Shown here: positions 36,433 to 45,700 of the stretch, in pieces
Layout of the letters: each line of letters opens with the position of its first letter
Numbering within the stretch: position 1 is the stretch's first letter
From: Paenibacillus plantiphilus
GTDB taxonomy: Bacteria; Bacillota; Bacilli; Paenibacillales; Paenibacillaceae
DNA length: 64,000 bases
Assembly (NCBI RefSeq): GCF_927798095.1
Contig: NZ_CAKMMF010000010.1
Location: forward strand, 62,001 to 126,000
Reading direction: 5' to 3'
Program-made: the position numbers and the translations under genes
Notes under the pieces: generated by a model
Seen by the model: the letters and a program-made list of their open reading frames with translations, nothing else
Databases searched by the model: none
What the model was told of the DNA's origin: nothing

Positions 36433-37299
36433 CTATTTATTGCTTGTTGCTTTGCTTATGGCCTGCCCGCCGACAGGAGCCGATTGTCTCCGGCGGCGAT
36501 TAATGAAGGTGAAGCCCTTCTCACTGAGCCGTATGCCCATTGTTGAAGCGAATATGCCGAGCAAGGCACCGCCGCACATATCGATAAGCCAGTGAATGCC
36601 AAGATAGAAGATGGAGAAGATGACGCAAGCAGCGATAATGCCGCAGAACCATGCCCACCGCTTATTGCCTGAGCGAATCGCTAGAATGGCCAGCGTTACG
36701 GATATGGATGTATGCAAGCTAGGGAAGCAGTTGTCCAGTCCTGACAGGGCACGGTATTCCGATTCGAAATTTGGGAATACATCCAGCATCAGAAAGGCGA
36801 CGTTCGGATCATGCGCCCACACCTCATTGATCGGGAAGAACAAGTAGAAGGGGATTGCGACGAGATAGTTGATCATTATGGCGTAACAAGTCGCATAGAA
36901 CATGGCTTTGTTCTTGCTTTGATAGGTATAGATTCCGATAGAGACAATCATAAGCGCCTGGAACACGACGACATAGATGAAAGCAAGAACGGTGGTCAGA
37001 ATATCGTTATGGAACAGCTGCTGAAAGTTGCTGACAAAGCTGCCTTCTATAGCTTGGAACCAACCCGTGAAATCCAAGGTATAGTTCATATCCTGCTCGA
37101 TTTGCAGCTCGACTTTATTGAGAAACAGAATAGCCATCAATGCGGCGAAGTGAAACAGATATTTGCGATTTGTGGCAAGCTCCTTCAGGAACAAGCCGCC
37201 GACTCGAAAAGGATTAGCGAAAGAACCGTACCAGATTAGGAAAATAACAGTGATTGTTGTATATATGGTTACTGTTTTCATGCTGTCAAACAAAATCAT
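36433..37299 (-). CDS. PAP2-family membrane phosphatase (Aur1/Ipt1-like)
   Basis: A 288-residue protein with about six transmembrane helices. The PAP2 active-site motifs are NCFPSLHTS (phosphatase motif 2) and FYLGIHWLIDMCGG (motif 3). It should act on lipid phosphates, such as undecaprenyl pyrophosphate or phosphatidylglycerol phosphate, or as an inositol-phosphotransferase-like enzyme. The minus-strand ATG at 37299 follows AAGGGGGAAGAG. It lies on the chromosomal side of the CRISPR leader and is not obviously related to it. Confidence 0.82.
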   Translation of the reverse strand: MILFDSMKTVTIYTTITVIFLIWYGSFANPFRVGGLFLKELATNRKYLFHFAALMAILFLNKVELQIEQDMNYTLDFTGWFQAIEGSFVSNFQQLFHNDILTTVLAFIYVVVFQALMIVSIGIYTYQSKNKAMFYATCYAIMINYLVAIPFYLFFPINEVWAHDPNVAFLMLDVFPNFESEYRALSGLDNCFPSLHTSISVTLAILAIRSGNKRWAWFCGIIAACVIFSIFYLGIHWLIDMCGGALLGIFASTMGIRLSEKGFTFINRRRRQSAPVGGQAISKATSNK

Positions 37300-37397
37300 C
37301 GCGTTCTCTTCCCCCTTAAAAAATACTCGATCTAGTATAGCATATATTCAAGGGGATAATGCAATTTGCCAAGACTATTCACAAACGGTACAAGATG

Positions 37398-37796
37398 TCA
37401 TCTGCGTTTGGCATTGACGCCAAACATGCCGCCCAGACCGCCGCCTAGCAAAGCCTCGCCTAGCATAATCAAAGTTCTCCCCGTTATTCCAGAATTATTA
37501 GCGAGAAAACCGATCAGCAGAACGAGCAAGCCATAAATTATGCCAAGCAAGCAGCCGTAGTACCATCCGCGCTGTCCGGATCTTTTGCCTGCAACGAAGC
37601 CGCCAGCAACAGCCGCCAATCCATGAATGATAAGGCTGTAACCAGGCAAAGCAGTTTCCTGCATACTGCCCCAGCGCAGCAGCACCGACAGAATGAAAGC
37701 ACCGATAGACAGCCATATGGCTGCATAGAGAATACCGGACAATAGCGGTGAAGTCATTTGCACCTTCACCTTCGGAACACTCTTCATTGGATTCAT
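37398..37796 (-). CDS. TIGR04086 family membrane protein
   Basis: A 132-residue protein with four hydrophobic helices, glycine-rich in the last (ALLGGGLGGMFG). This pattern (a short basic N-terminus, then SGILYAAIWLSIGAF, then HGLAAVAGGFVAGKRSGQRGWYYG) fits TIGR04086, a Firmicutes family of unknown function usually near yajC, spoVB and secDF. An overlapping frame on the same strand is a shadow. Confidence 0.8.
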   Translation of the reverse strand: MNPMKSVPKVKVQMTSPLLSGILYAAIWLSIGAFILSVLLRWGSMQETALPGYSLIIHGLAAVAGGFVAGKRSGQRGWYYGCLLGIIYGLLVLLIGFLANNSGITGRTLIMLGEALLGGGLGGMFGVNAKRR

Positions 37797-37886
37797 TTGA
37801 ACTCTCTCCTCCCAATCTTGTTATCTATTGCATACACGGGAACGGTTTGTACAACATATGGTCAAGCAGGCGGAAATAGTACAACG

Positions 37887-37916
37887 TAGACGGTTCAAAT
37901 GGCATTCTTGTATAAT
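37887..37916 (+). promoter_or_regulatory. Possible promoter of the ArsB/NhaD-type permease
   Basis: TAGACG at 37887-37892, an 18-bp spacer, and TATAAT at 37911-37916, 35 bp upstream of the TTG start. Confidence 0.45.
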
Positions 37917-37950
37917 GATGTGTGGGAAGATAAAGGAAGGATGTGCAGAG

Positions 37951-39282
37951 TTGGAACATCAAGTAATTGCAGCAATTGAGCCTGCTTTCTGGCAAATCGC
38001 AGCTGCAGCCATCATTTTTCTTGTTACATATGCCATTATTATTACGGAAAAATTAAACAGAGCGGCCATTGCAATATGTGGTGCAGGTATCATGCTGCTG
38101 CTCGGCATCGTGGATCTGTATACGGCATTCACTGTGCATATCGAATGGAGAACAATATTCTTGCTGCTAGGTATGATGATTCTTGTTGGCATGACGAATA
38201 AAACCGGGATCATTCAATATCTCGCCATTAAAGGGGTTCAACTTGTAAAAGGTGGACCGCTCCGCGTCCTCGTCATCTTATCGCTCTTGACAGGAGCGGG
38301 GTCAGCCTTTCTCGACAATGTTACAATGGTGCTTCTGATCGTGCCTGTTACCATCGCGATAACACGAGAATTAAAGGTGACCCCGGTTCCTTATCTCATC
38401 TCGGAAATAATGGCATGCAACATTGGCGGTACGGCAACCCTGATTGGAAATCCAGCGAATATGATGATCGGCACTGCGAATGAGCATCTGAGCTTTCAGT
38501 CATTTCTCATTCATATGGCGCCGATATCCATTATCATTATGATCGTAACGATCCTGCTTCTCGTGCTTGTCTTTCGGAAGAGGCTGGTCGTCACAGAGGC
38601 TGCGCGGCGTGATCTGATGAGGCTGAATGCAGCGAATTATTTGCAGGATAGAGGGCTGCTTCGGAGGGCGATTGTTATTCTAGCCCTTACTGCTGCAGGC
38701 TTCTTGCTTCATTCAGTATTGAATGTGGAGATTGCTGCTGTCGCAATCATGGGCGCTTTGCTGCTCATGCTTGCTGGAGTAAGCAAGAAGCATGTGGAGG
38801 AAACGATCGGAATGCTCGAATGGAAGACGGTATTCTTCTTTATCGGGTTGTTTATTGTGGTAGGGGGGATGATCGAAACCGGGGTCATAACGAAGCTTGT
38901 TTCGATGACGCTGCAGATTGCCTCGGGCGATATCGCTTATACATCCATGCTGATCCTCTGGATATCAGGCATTGCTTCGGCAACGATTGACCATATTCCG
39001 TTCGTAGCAACGATGATTCCGTTTATAGAACGCGTAGGGGTGGAGCTGAATATTACGCATCCCGAGCAATTGAATTCTCTCTGGTGGTCGCTTGCGCTCG
39101 GGGCAAGTCTTGGGGGCAATGGCACATTAATCGGATCATCCGCCAATGTGATAGCGGCAGGCCTGGCTTCGAAGGCAGGCAAGGGCTTCGGATTCATGGA
39201 CTTTATCAAGATTGGCGCACCGGTTACTCTGCTCTCGCTTCTTATTTCGACCGTGTATGTTCAACTGTTTTTACTTCCATAA
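37951..39282 (+). CDS. ArsB/NhaD superfamily ion permease
   Basis: A 443-residue, roughly eleven-helix transporter. Signatures are LTGAGSAFLDNVTMVLLIVPVTIAI, CNIGGTATLIGNPANMMIG, then in the second half SATIDHIPFVATMIPFI and GNGTLIGSSANVIAAGLA. This is the inverted-repeat layout of the ArsB/NhaD group that includes the P-protein homologues (arsenite, Na+/H+ or dicarboxylate). The TTG at 37951 is 10 nt after AAGGAAGG; upstream ATGs in the frame lack ribosome binding sites and overlap the promoter. It is distinct from the ArsB-type gene at 13552. Substrate unknown. Confidence 0.82.
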   Translation: MEHQVIAAIEPAFWQIAAAAIIFLVTYAIIITEKLNRAAIAICGAGIMLLLGIVDLYTAFTVHIEWRTIFLLLGMMILVGMTNKTGIIQYLAIKGVQLVKGGPLRVLVILSLLTGAGSAFLDNVTMVLLIVPVTIAITRELKVTPVPYLISEIMACNIGGTATLIGNPANMMIGTANEHLSFQSFLIHMAPISIIIMIVTILLLVLVFRKRLVVTEAARRDLMRLNAANYLQDRGLLRRAIVILALTAAGFLLHSVLNVEIAAVAIMGALLLMLAGVSKKHVEETIGMLEWKTVFFFIGLFIVVGGMIETGVITKLVSMTLQIASGDIAYTSMLILWISGIASATIDHIPFVATMIPFIERVGVELNITHPEQLNSLWWSLALGASLGGNGTLIGSSANVIAAGLASKAGKGFGFMDFIKIGAPVTLLSLLISTVYVQLFLLP

Positions 39283-39408
39283 ATCGGGCTCCAGCTTCCT
39301 GTATGACGAAAGTAACATGGGGTGACAATACCTCTACAACGTTATGGGAAGCATAACGATGGATATTAGCTTGCGAATGCTGGGCAGCATTGGAGGAGGC
39401 GGTTTCCA

Positions 39409-40173
39409 TTGGAGCTGTGGATCCTGTTATTCCGTACGGTATTGATTTATTTTGTCGTGTTCCTGATTATGCGTTCTATGGGCAAGAGAGAAATAGGCAA
39501 GCTGTCGGTCTTTGATCTCGTCATTTCATTCATGATTGCTGAAATTGCGGTGATGGTTATCGAAGATACGAATCGGCCGATGATCGAAGGCATTCTGCCC
39601 ATGGTGGTGCTGCTCATTATTCAGATCGCTCTTGCTTATCTGGCTTTAAAAAGCCGCAAGCTCAGGTTCTGGTTCGACGGCAAGCCTACCGTTATGATCG
39701 AGAGAGGGAAGCTGAATCGGGAAGCGATGCATAAGCAACGGTATAATCTGGATGATTTGCTGCAGCAGCTTCGGGAGAATCAGGTTTCAAATGTGGCGGA
39801 TGTTGAATTTGCTATTCTGGAGACGACGGGGTCGCTGTCAGTCATTACGAAGGAGCAATCGAGCGGCTTCAAGGCGACTTCAGATTCAGGAAGCTCAGGA
39901 TCGGACGGCTTCCCTGCGCAGCAGAAGAGCGACAAGAGTGGTGAAATCGCCAGTGTTTTTCCAAGAGGCTTCAGATTTGAAACATTGCCAGTTCCCCTGA
40001 TTATGGATGGAAAAGTGCAAGGGAGCAATCTGTTGAAGCTGGGCAAGAACCGATTCTGGCTGAATGAGCAGTTGAGGGAGAAGGGCATTGCGGATTACAG
40101 GCAAGTGTACATGTGTACGATTGACCACAAAGGAAACCTCTTTATCGATACAATAAAGAAGCCGGGCTATTGA
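39409..40173 (+). CDS. DUF421 (YetF-like) membrane protein
   Basis: A 254-residue protein with three N-terminal helices (about 3-75) and a cytoplasmic DUF421 domain. The motifs RSMGKREIGKLSVFDLVI, KPTVMIERGKLNREAM, NLDDLLQQLREN and DVEFAILETTGSLSVI are those of YetF/YdfS family proteins, some of which are sporulation-associated. A Ser/Gly-rich insert (about 155-180) and an extra C-terminal segment ending TIDHKGNLFIDTIKKPGY extend it. TTG at 39409 is 9 nt after GGAGGAGG. Probably not co-transcribed with the permease, which lies 126 bp upstream. Confidence 0.87.
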   Translation: MELWILLFRTVLIYFVVFLIMRSMGKREIGKLSVFDLVISFMIAEIAVMVIEDTNRPMIEGILPMVVLLIIQIALAYLALKSRKLRFWFDGKPTVMIERGKLNREAMHKQRYNLDDLLQQLRENQVSNVADVEFAILETTGSLSVITKEQSSGFKATSDSGSSGSDGFPAQQKSDKSGEIASVFPRGFRFETLPVPLIMDGKVQGSNLLKLGKNRFWLNEQLREKGIADYRQVYMCTIDHKGNLFIDTIKKPGY

Positions 40174-40207
40174 TCACTTCCTGTCAGGAATGGTCGATGG
40201 CCCGGCT
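40157..40207. terminator. Bidirectional hairpin between DUF421 and spoVB
   Basis: Stem AGCCGGGC / GCCCGGCT, extended inward by partial pairing, spanning the DUF421 stop codon and lying 18 bp beyond the spoVB stop. No long T run. Confidence 0.5.
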
Positions 40208-40224
40208 GCTTCGTTGCGCGCCCA

Positions 40225-41796
40225 TCATTGGAACCATCTTCCGATAATGGGGAGACGCGCGGCATCGTACCGGTCGATGATGCCAAGGCGCAGCATAAGA
40301 ATTAAATAAATGATCAAACCGGCAAGGACAGCTGTTAACAAGTTGAGCCATAATGCCGGCAGCACTTGACGGTTCATAACCCAGAGCGCCGCTGCGCCCA
40401 TGATGATCATGGCCGATCCTACTTTTAAGAAATCGAGCAGCTTCATATGAAAACCGACGAAACGAACGACACTGATCCAGTGGAGGATTGTAACAAGCAC
40501 GATGTTGACATTAATGGCGATAATAGCGCCGTAAATGCCTAGTTCCGGGTCCGAAGCGAGCTTCATAATGAGCAGCAGCTTCACGACAGCGCCGATGAAT
40601 GTATTCATTAACGCCGTGCCGGGCTTATCCAGCGCTTGCAGCGCAGCTTGCAGAGGAGCTTGCAAATAGATGAACAGCCCTATGGGCGCTATCCATTGGA
40701 GCATTGGAGCAATGTCAGCGTGATTGTACAGTATGAGGCAGATAGGCTCAGCAAACAGCAGCATGACAACGATGAAAGGCGCGCCAGTAACTAAAGCCAG
40801 CCGCATGGACTGGTGCAGCCGTTTATGAATGATGGCTGTATTGCCCGCTGCCGCAGCTTCAGATAGCGAAGGGACGAGGGATACGGCAAGTGAATAGGTT
40901 AACGCTGTGGGCAGCAGAAGAATGGGAATGATCATTCCTTGCAGCGCGCCATATTGTGCGGTTGCGATGCCGGTCGCAAGTCCTGCGGCAGCCAGCGCTC
41001 TGGCTGTCAGAATCGACTCCAGCAAATAGGACAATGAACCGATCATGCGGCTGGTTGTTACTGGGATAGATAAGCTGATAAGACGTCGCAGTACTGGAAC
41101 CCGTCTAGCGCCCATTGGAGAGGGCTGCTGTTCAAGCGGTTGAATGTCAGGGGGGAGGCTGCGCTTACGTTCTCTTGCATACATCCACAGCAGGACAGCC
41201 AAACCGCCGATTTCACCTGCTACTACTCCAAGCATTGCCCCAGCGGCAGCCCATGCAAGTCCGAAGGGAAGCAGCAGGACTGCAAACAACAACGCAAAAA
41301 TAATGCGAATTATAGTTTCTACTGTCTGTGAGAGCGCAGTTGGCACCATATTTTGTTTCCCTTGAAAGTACCCTCGATAAACAGAGGATATTCCAATAAT
41401 GAGAAGCAGCGGAGTCATAACCAGGAAGGTCTGATAGACACGGGGATCTGTCATTAAATGCTTCGTCATCCAGGGCGTTAGAGCAACGAATAATAAGGTG
41501 AGCGCTAAGGAGAGTGCAATAGTGAGTCCCATAGCGGCACGGAATATATGCTTGACCCGTTTCGCATCTCCCTTGGATTGTGCCTCGGCTATCCATTTGG
41601 CGACTGCCAGTGGAATTCCGCCCGTAATAACCGTAAGCAGCACGATTAGAAACGGATAACCAAGCTGATACAGCCCGACGCCTTCAGCTCCAATAATGCG
41701 GGGCAGCGCAATGCGGGGGACGAAGGCGAGAATGCGATTTACGATGCCTGCAAGGAGCAGGATGAGCGCGCCTTTTATAAAAGTTTGCTTGGTCAT
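40225..41796 (-). CDS. spoVB: Stage V sporulation protein B (MOP flippase)
   Basis: Polysaccharide/lipid-II flippase-like protein of the MATE/MOP superfamily needed for spore cortex synthesis. About 14 hydrophobic helices. Family stretches include LPRIIGAEGVGLYQLGYPFLI, GGIPLAVAKWIAE, YRGYFQGKQNMVPTALSQ and PTALTYSLAVSLVPSLSEA. The ATG at 41796 was chosen because GAGAGGG lies 8 nt upstream on the minus strand; two earlier in-frame ATGs overlap that site. Length 523 residues. It diverges from comN, as in B. subtilis. Confidence 0.93.
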   Translation of the reverse strand: MTKQTFIKGALILLLAGIVNRILAFVPRIALPRIIGAEGVGLYQLGYPFLIVLLTVITGGIPLAVAKWIAEAQSKGDAKRVKHIFRAAMGLTIALSLALTLLFVALTPWMTKHLMTDPRVYQTFLVMTPLLLIIGISSVYRGYFQGKQNMVPTALSQTVETIIRIIFALLFAVLLLPFGLAWAAAGAMLGVVAGEIGGLAVLLWMYARERKRSLPPDIQPLEQQPSPMGARRVPVLRRLISLSIPVTTSRMIGSLSYLLESILTARALAAAGLATGIATAQYGALQGMIIPILLLPTALTYSLAVSLVPSLSEAAAAGNTAIIHKRLHQSMRLALVTGAPFIVVMLLFAEPICLILYNHADIAPMLQWIAPIGLFIYLQAPLQAALQALDKPGTALMNTFIGAVVKLLLIMKLASDPELGIYGAIIAINVNIVLVTILHWISVVRFVGFHMKLLDFLKVGSAMIIMGAAALWVMNRQVLPALWLNLLTAVLAGLIIYLILMLRLGIIDRYDAARLPIIGRWFQ

Positions 41797-41992
41797 ATGC
41801 ATTCCCTCTCTCATGAGCTATCTATGGGACATGCACAATATTCGGGCAGCGCTGACATGTCCTATCCTCATGCTTATGCAGAGCATGTCTCATTCCATGC
41901 AGCCATTTTTTCGCGTGAGGGGCATTGCAGGCAGGAATCCGGGGGTCAGAAGGCGAAATTATAACAGGGAAGAAGCAAAGGAGGGCGCGGTA

Positions 41993-42232
41993 ATGAAGGA
42001 TGAGGAATGGATCGCGACCATTGAGTCATTATGCGAGAGCAAGGCGGGAGAGTTTCGCCTCATCGGCTATGAGCATGTGACAGCACAGGAAGTATGGGAA
42101 TGTGTAAGCGCCGCTTACGCCAAAACAGGCGAGCCTGCCATGCATCAGGTTGTGAACGATATTTTATCGCTCAAGGTGATGAAATTTATGAACTTCATGA
42201 CGATAAGCGCATATCGGGGGACGCAATTCTAA
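41993..42232 (+). CDS. comN: Post-transcriptional regulator ComN-like
   Basis: A 79-residue cytoplasmic protein of the Post_transc_reg family (B. subtilis ComN, which acts on the comE transcript and is tied to DivIVA). The pattern is ESKAGEFRLIGYEHVTAQEVWECVSAAYAK, then HQVVNDILSLKVMKFMNFM. AAAGGAGGG lies 8 nt before the ATG. Its place between spoVB and secD matches B. subtilis. A terminator follows. Confidence 0.87.
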   Translation: MKDEEWIATIESLCESKAGEFRLIGYEHVTAQEVWECVSAAYAKTGEPAMHQVVNDILSLKVMKFMNFMTISAYRGTQF

Positions 42233-42268
42233 GCGGGGTTGCATGCTCTGTTGTGAGGAAGATGTGGC

Positions 42269-42299
42269 AGCCTCTTTTGGAGTCGAGGGGCTTTTTTTT
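42269..42299 (+). terminator. Intrinsic terminator after comN
   Basis: Stem AGCCTCTT / GAGGGGCT (with G-U pairs) and eight Ts. The last bases of the T run start the -35 box of the next promoter. Confidence 0.8.
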
Positions 42300-42326
42300 G
42301 ACTCGAATTTGGGGCATCGCTATAAT
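42298..42326 (+). promoter_or_regulatory. Promoter of secDF
   Basis: TTGACT at 42298-42303, 17-bp spacer, perfect TATAAT at 42321-42326. It is nested directly behind the comN terminator. Confidence 0.85.
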
Positions 42327-42367
42327 AGGAATATTGACTATCACTCAAGAGGGAGCATTTGAACATT

Positions 42368-43627
42368 ATGAACCGTATGTTGGCGTTTTTGCTGGTCGTC
42401 GTCGTGTCTGTGGGCGTCGTGGCAGCTACAAGCACGGAACTGGTCAAGCAAATTAAGCTAGGTCTTGATTTGAAGGGCGGGTTCGAAATATTATACCAGG
42501 CGGAGCCTATAACGCCAGGTGGTGTAATTACTCAGGATGCGCTGCGTGAGACGGCAAAAAGTCTGGAGGCGCGCGTGAATGCAAATGGGGTTGAGGAACC
42601 GGAAATCACTCCAGAAGGCAATGACCGGATTCGTGCCAGAATTGCAGGCGTAACCGACCAAGAGGATTTGCGGAATATATTAAAGAAGCCGCAGGAGCTG
42701 ACCTTTCGAAGTGCAAGAGGCTGTGCTGAAGATGCAGGTTATTGCAAAGTCGAGCTGACGGGCATTGATTTCGTGGAGGGTGGAGCAAATACCCAGCAAT
42801 CTACATTAGGAAGTTGGGAAATAACGATTGAGCTAAAGAGTGCCACGCAATTCGCGGAGATCACAAGAGAAGTCGCCAAGCTAGGCCGCAATCAGCTTGC
42901 GATATACCTTGACGAAACAGAGCTGTCAGCACCAAATGTCAGCTATGAGATTAACAGCAAGGAGGCTGTAATCTCCGGCAACTATACACGTGAAGAAGCC
43001 AAGAAATTAAAGGATACGATTAACCTGGGCGCTCTGCCGCTCAAGCTGACTGAGAAATATACACAGAGCGTTGGCGCTTCACTTGGCCAGCTGTCTCTGC
43101 AGCAGACATTGTTTGCCGGCGGGTTAGGCACAGTGCTGGTTCTTCTGTTCATGATGATTTATTATCGGATTCCTGGCATAATTGCCAGCATCTCATTGAT
43201 CGTCTTTATCTGGATGCTGCTGCTTGGCTTCTATCTGATCAATGCGACATTAACGCTGCCGGGCATCGCGGCGTTCATACTCGCAATCGGGATGGCTGTG
43301 GATGCGAATATTATTACCTATGAGCGGATTCGCGAGGAGATGCGAAGCGGCAAGAGCGTACTGTCATCACTTAGAGCGGGATCGAAGAATTCGTTCCGTA
43401 CCATTATGGATGCGAACATCACAACAATCATTGCCGGACTGGTGCTCTTCTTTATCGGAACTGGCTCTGTCAAAGGGTTCGCGGTTATTCTCATTCTCAG
43501 TATTATTATCAGTGTTATTACGAACGTAGCGTATTCACGCCTACTCCTTTATATGCTCATTCGCAGCAACAAGTTTAATAAACCTGCTTATTTCGGAGTC
43601 AAGGAGAGTGAAATACGTGAACTTTAA
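42368..43627 (+). CDS. secD: Protein translocase subunit SecD
   Basis: Proton-driven Sec accessory that pulls proteins across the membrane. An N-terminal helix is followed by GLDLKGGFEILYQ, the large external P1 domain (about 50-230) and five C-terminal helices with AIGMAVDANIITYERIREE. Length 419 residues. ATG at 42368 aligns with the usual SecD N-terminus; a TTG at 42359 lies only 3 nt from GGGAG and is a weaker candidate. It overlaps secF. Confidence 0.96.
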   Translation: MNRMLAFLLVVVVSVGVVAATSTELVKQIKLGLDLKGGFEILYQAEPITPGGVITQDALRETAKSLEARVNANGVEEPEITPEGNDRIRARIAGVTDQEDLRNILKKPQELTFRSARGCAEDAGYCKVELTGIDFVEGGANTQQSTLGSWEITIELKSATQFAEITREVAKLGRNQLAIYLDETELSAPNVSYEINSKEAVISGNYTREEAKKLKDTINLGALPLKLTEKYTQSVGASLGQLSLQQTLFAGGLGTVLVLLFMMIYYRIPGIIASISLIVFIWMLLLGFYLINATLTLPGIAAFILAIGMAVDANIITYERIREEMRSGKSVLSSLRAGSKNSFRTIMDANITTIIAGLVLFFIGTGSVKGFAVILILSIIISVITNVAYSRLLLYMLIRSNKFNKPAYFGVKESEIREL

Positions 43628-44543
43628 CAAAGGGGACAATAGTACGAGATTTAATTTTGTTGCGAAGTCTCGACACTTCTTCATATTCTCAATAGTGATC
43701 ACTATACTGGGTGTACTTTCGCTTGCGATCTTTGGACTTAATTACGGTGTGGATTTCAAATCAGGTTCAAGTGTGGATATCGTCGTAACAAAGGATCTAT
43801 CAGGCAAAAAAGCGGAAATCGAGAAGTTTATTGCAGACAGCGGCTTGGGAGCACCGGCAACGACAATAGGTGCAGACCGCATAACACTCAGATTTGACAA
43901 TGTACTGTCAGATGTGGAAGAACATAAGTTGAAGGATGGCTTTGCAGCTAGTTTTGATAAGGATGCATCGATGGAAGTATATATCGTCGATGTGGAAATT
44001 GCGAGAGAATTGCAATTTAATGCGCTGAAAGCGATTCTGATCGCCAGTCTCGGGATTATCATCTATGTGAGCATACGGTTCGAATGGCGGTTTGCTATTG
44101 CCGCTATTGTCGCGCTCCTGCATGACGCTTTCATCGTAATCAGCTTGTTCTCTATCCTGCGCCTGGAAGTTAATCTTCCATTTATCGTCGCCATATTGAC
44201 GATTATCGGCTATTCCATTAATGATACGATCGTTATCTTCGACCGTATCCGTGAAAATATGAGATTTGCGAAAGTGAAGACGGCAGCCGATCTTGCGAAG
44301 GTCGTCAATGACAGTGTATGGCAAACGTTATCACGTTCCATAAATACAGTATTGACTGTAGTAGTCACTGCGCTCTGTCTATTCCTCTTCGGAGGCGAGT
44401 CGATCAAGCTGTTCGCGCTGGCAATATTGTTCGGACTGGCAAGTGGTGCTTATTCGTCCATCTTTATTGCAAGTCCGCTATGGCTGCTGCTCAAGAGGGG
44501 ACAGAAACCAAAGCAGGGTTCCAAAGTATCAACGACATCCTAA
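43617..44543 (+). CDS. secF: Protein translocase subunit SecF
   Basis: Partner of SecD. The family motifs GLNYGVDFKSGSSVDI and GYSINDTIVIFDRIREN are clear, with six hydrophobic helices over 308 residues. GTG at 43617 has AAGGAG 10 nt upstream; the in-frame GTG at 43608 is only 1 nt from it. The first codons overlap the secD stop. SecD and SecF are separate here, whereas B. subtilis has them fused. Confidence 0.96.
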   Translation: MNFNKGDNSTRFNFVAKSRHFFIFSIVITILGVLSLAIFGLNYGVDFKSGSSVDIVVTKDLSGKKAEIEKFIADSGLGAPATTIGADRITLRFDNVLSDVEEHKLKDGFAASFDKDASMEVYIVDVEIARELQFNALKAILIASLGIIIYVSIRFEWRFAIAAIVALLHDAFIVISLFSILRLEVNLPFIVAILTIIGYSINDTIVIFDRIRENMRFAKVKTAADLAKVVNDSVWQTLSRSINTVLTVVVTALCLFLFGGESIKLFALAILFGLASGAYSSIFIASPLWLLLKRGQKPKQGSKVSTTS

Positions 44544-44658
44544 GAGGAATTTCACACGCTTCAATCGTTTAATCATTATAGCGAGCCTTCGCCTCTTGTT
44601 GTATGAACGACAGACAGGGATAAGCGTAAGGCTGCGCAAACATGTTTAGGAGGCGTCC

Positions 44659-45570
44659 ATGTCAGCGCACAAACGTTATGCTAAAGCGGAGTCCGCAGCG
44701 TGGACAGGGTTGCTCGGCAATGTCTGCCTTGCGGCAGTAAAGGGTGGCATCGGCCTGAATACAGGCAGTAAAACATTGTTGGCTGATGCTTGCCGAAGCG
44801 CTTCTGATGCGGCTTCTTCATTTGTTTCGTTGACCGACATTCGCCGCTGCCGTCAGGTTGGCGCCACTGCTGCGCCCATATCGTCTGTTCGCGGACGAAC
44901 AGAAGCTTACTCAGGTGTTGTTACTTCCATCGTTCTGATCATTGTCGGGCTGGAGATAGGCATATCGGCTATCAAGCTGATAACAGCGGGAGTCGAGAAA
45001 GCGCCGGGTTGGTCAGCGGCCGCGGCAATAATCATTGCGTTCGCATTAAAGGAGCTTTTCTTTCCTGTGAAGGAGCGCAAAGCGGATTTGTATGCATCGC
45101 TTGCCGCTCTTATTGGAACAAGTGCTGCTGCGCTGGGTCAGCCGCTGCAAATGCCGCTGCTCTATTACTTCGATCCGGCTGCATCGCTTATCATTGTCGT
45201 GATTGTATTTAATAATGGCTATCGTATCGTTACAGCCTCTGTGCAGCGCAGACTCTTCTGTGAAATCGAGGCGACAGACATTGCCGAATTGAAGGTTGCA
45301 GTCGGACGAATGGAAGGCGTCGTGACCGTGGAAGAGCTTCGCGCTCGTGAGCATGGACATTATGTTGTGGTTGATGTGGTCATTAGCGTCAATCCACGCA
45401 TATCCGTTCTGGAAGGCAACGAGGTCGCCAAGCGAGTGAAATATTTCTTAATGAAACGATTCAGCCATATTACAGATGTAACGGTTCATGTCGAGCCTTA
45501 TGATCCAGGTTATCCCTACAAATCGAATCATGATCCAAATGGAGAGCAGGTGGCGACGCTGCTGCAATAG
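44659..45570 (+). CDS. Cation diffusion facilitator-like transporter with altered metal-site residues
   Basis: A 303-residue CDF-fold protein: six hydrophobic segments in the first 200 residues and a C-terminal cytoplasmic domain (about 205-290) ending near FSHITDVTVHVEP. The first metal motif of CDF proteins is usually H/D-x3-D; here it reads ADACRSASDA, so the His position is Arg while the Asp is kept. The second motif, normally H-x3-D, is ERKAD, so His is Glu. The His-rich loop is also missing. It may transport a different ion or be regulatory. The ATG follows AGGAGG. Between secF and recJ. Confidence 0.75.
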   Translation: MSAHKRYAKAESAAWTGLLGNVCLAAVKGGIGLNTGSKTLLADACRSASDAASSFVSLTDIRRCRQVGATAAPISSVRGRTEAYSGVVTSIVLIIVGLEIGISAIKLITAGVEKAPGWSAAAAIIIAFALKELFFPVKERKADLYASLAALIGTSAAALGQPLQMPLLYYFDPAASLIIVVIVFNNGYRIVTASVQRRLFCEIEATDIAELKVAVGRMEGVVTVEELRAREHGHYVVVDVVISVNPRISVLEGNEVAKRVKYFLMKRFSHITDVTVHVEPYDPGYPYKSNHDPNGEQVATLLQ

Positions 45571-45581
45571 CAGCAGCGTCG
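45554..45581. terminator. Perfect hairpin across the stop codon of the CDF-like gene
   Basis: A 12-bp perfect stem (CGACGCTGCTGC / GCAGCAGCGTCG) with a 4-nt loop AATA; the stop TAG is at 45568-45570. There is no T run, so it may be an inefficient terminator or an mRNA 3'-end stabiliser. Confidence 0.5.
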
Positions 45582-45700
45582 TTCCATGCCTGTCTATGTG
45601 ACAAGGAATTAAATTAGTATGTTCAGATCAGAAGCGGACTTCCTTCGCTGCCAAGGGGGTTGGAGAAGCCGGTTCTGATTGATAAAGGAGGGCTATACGC

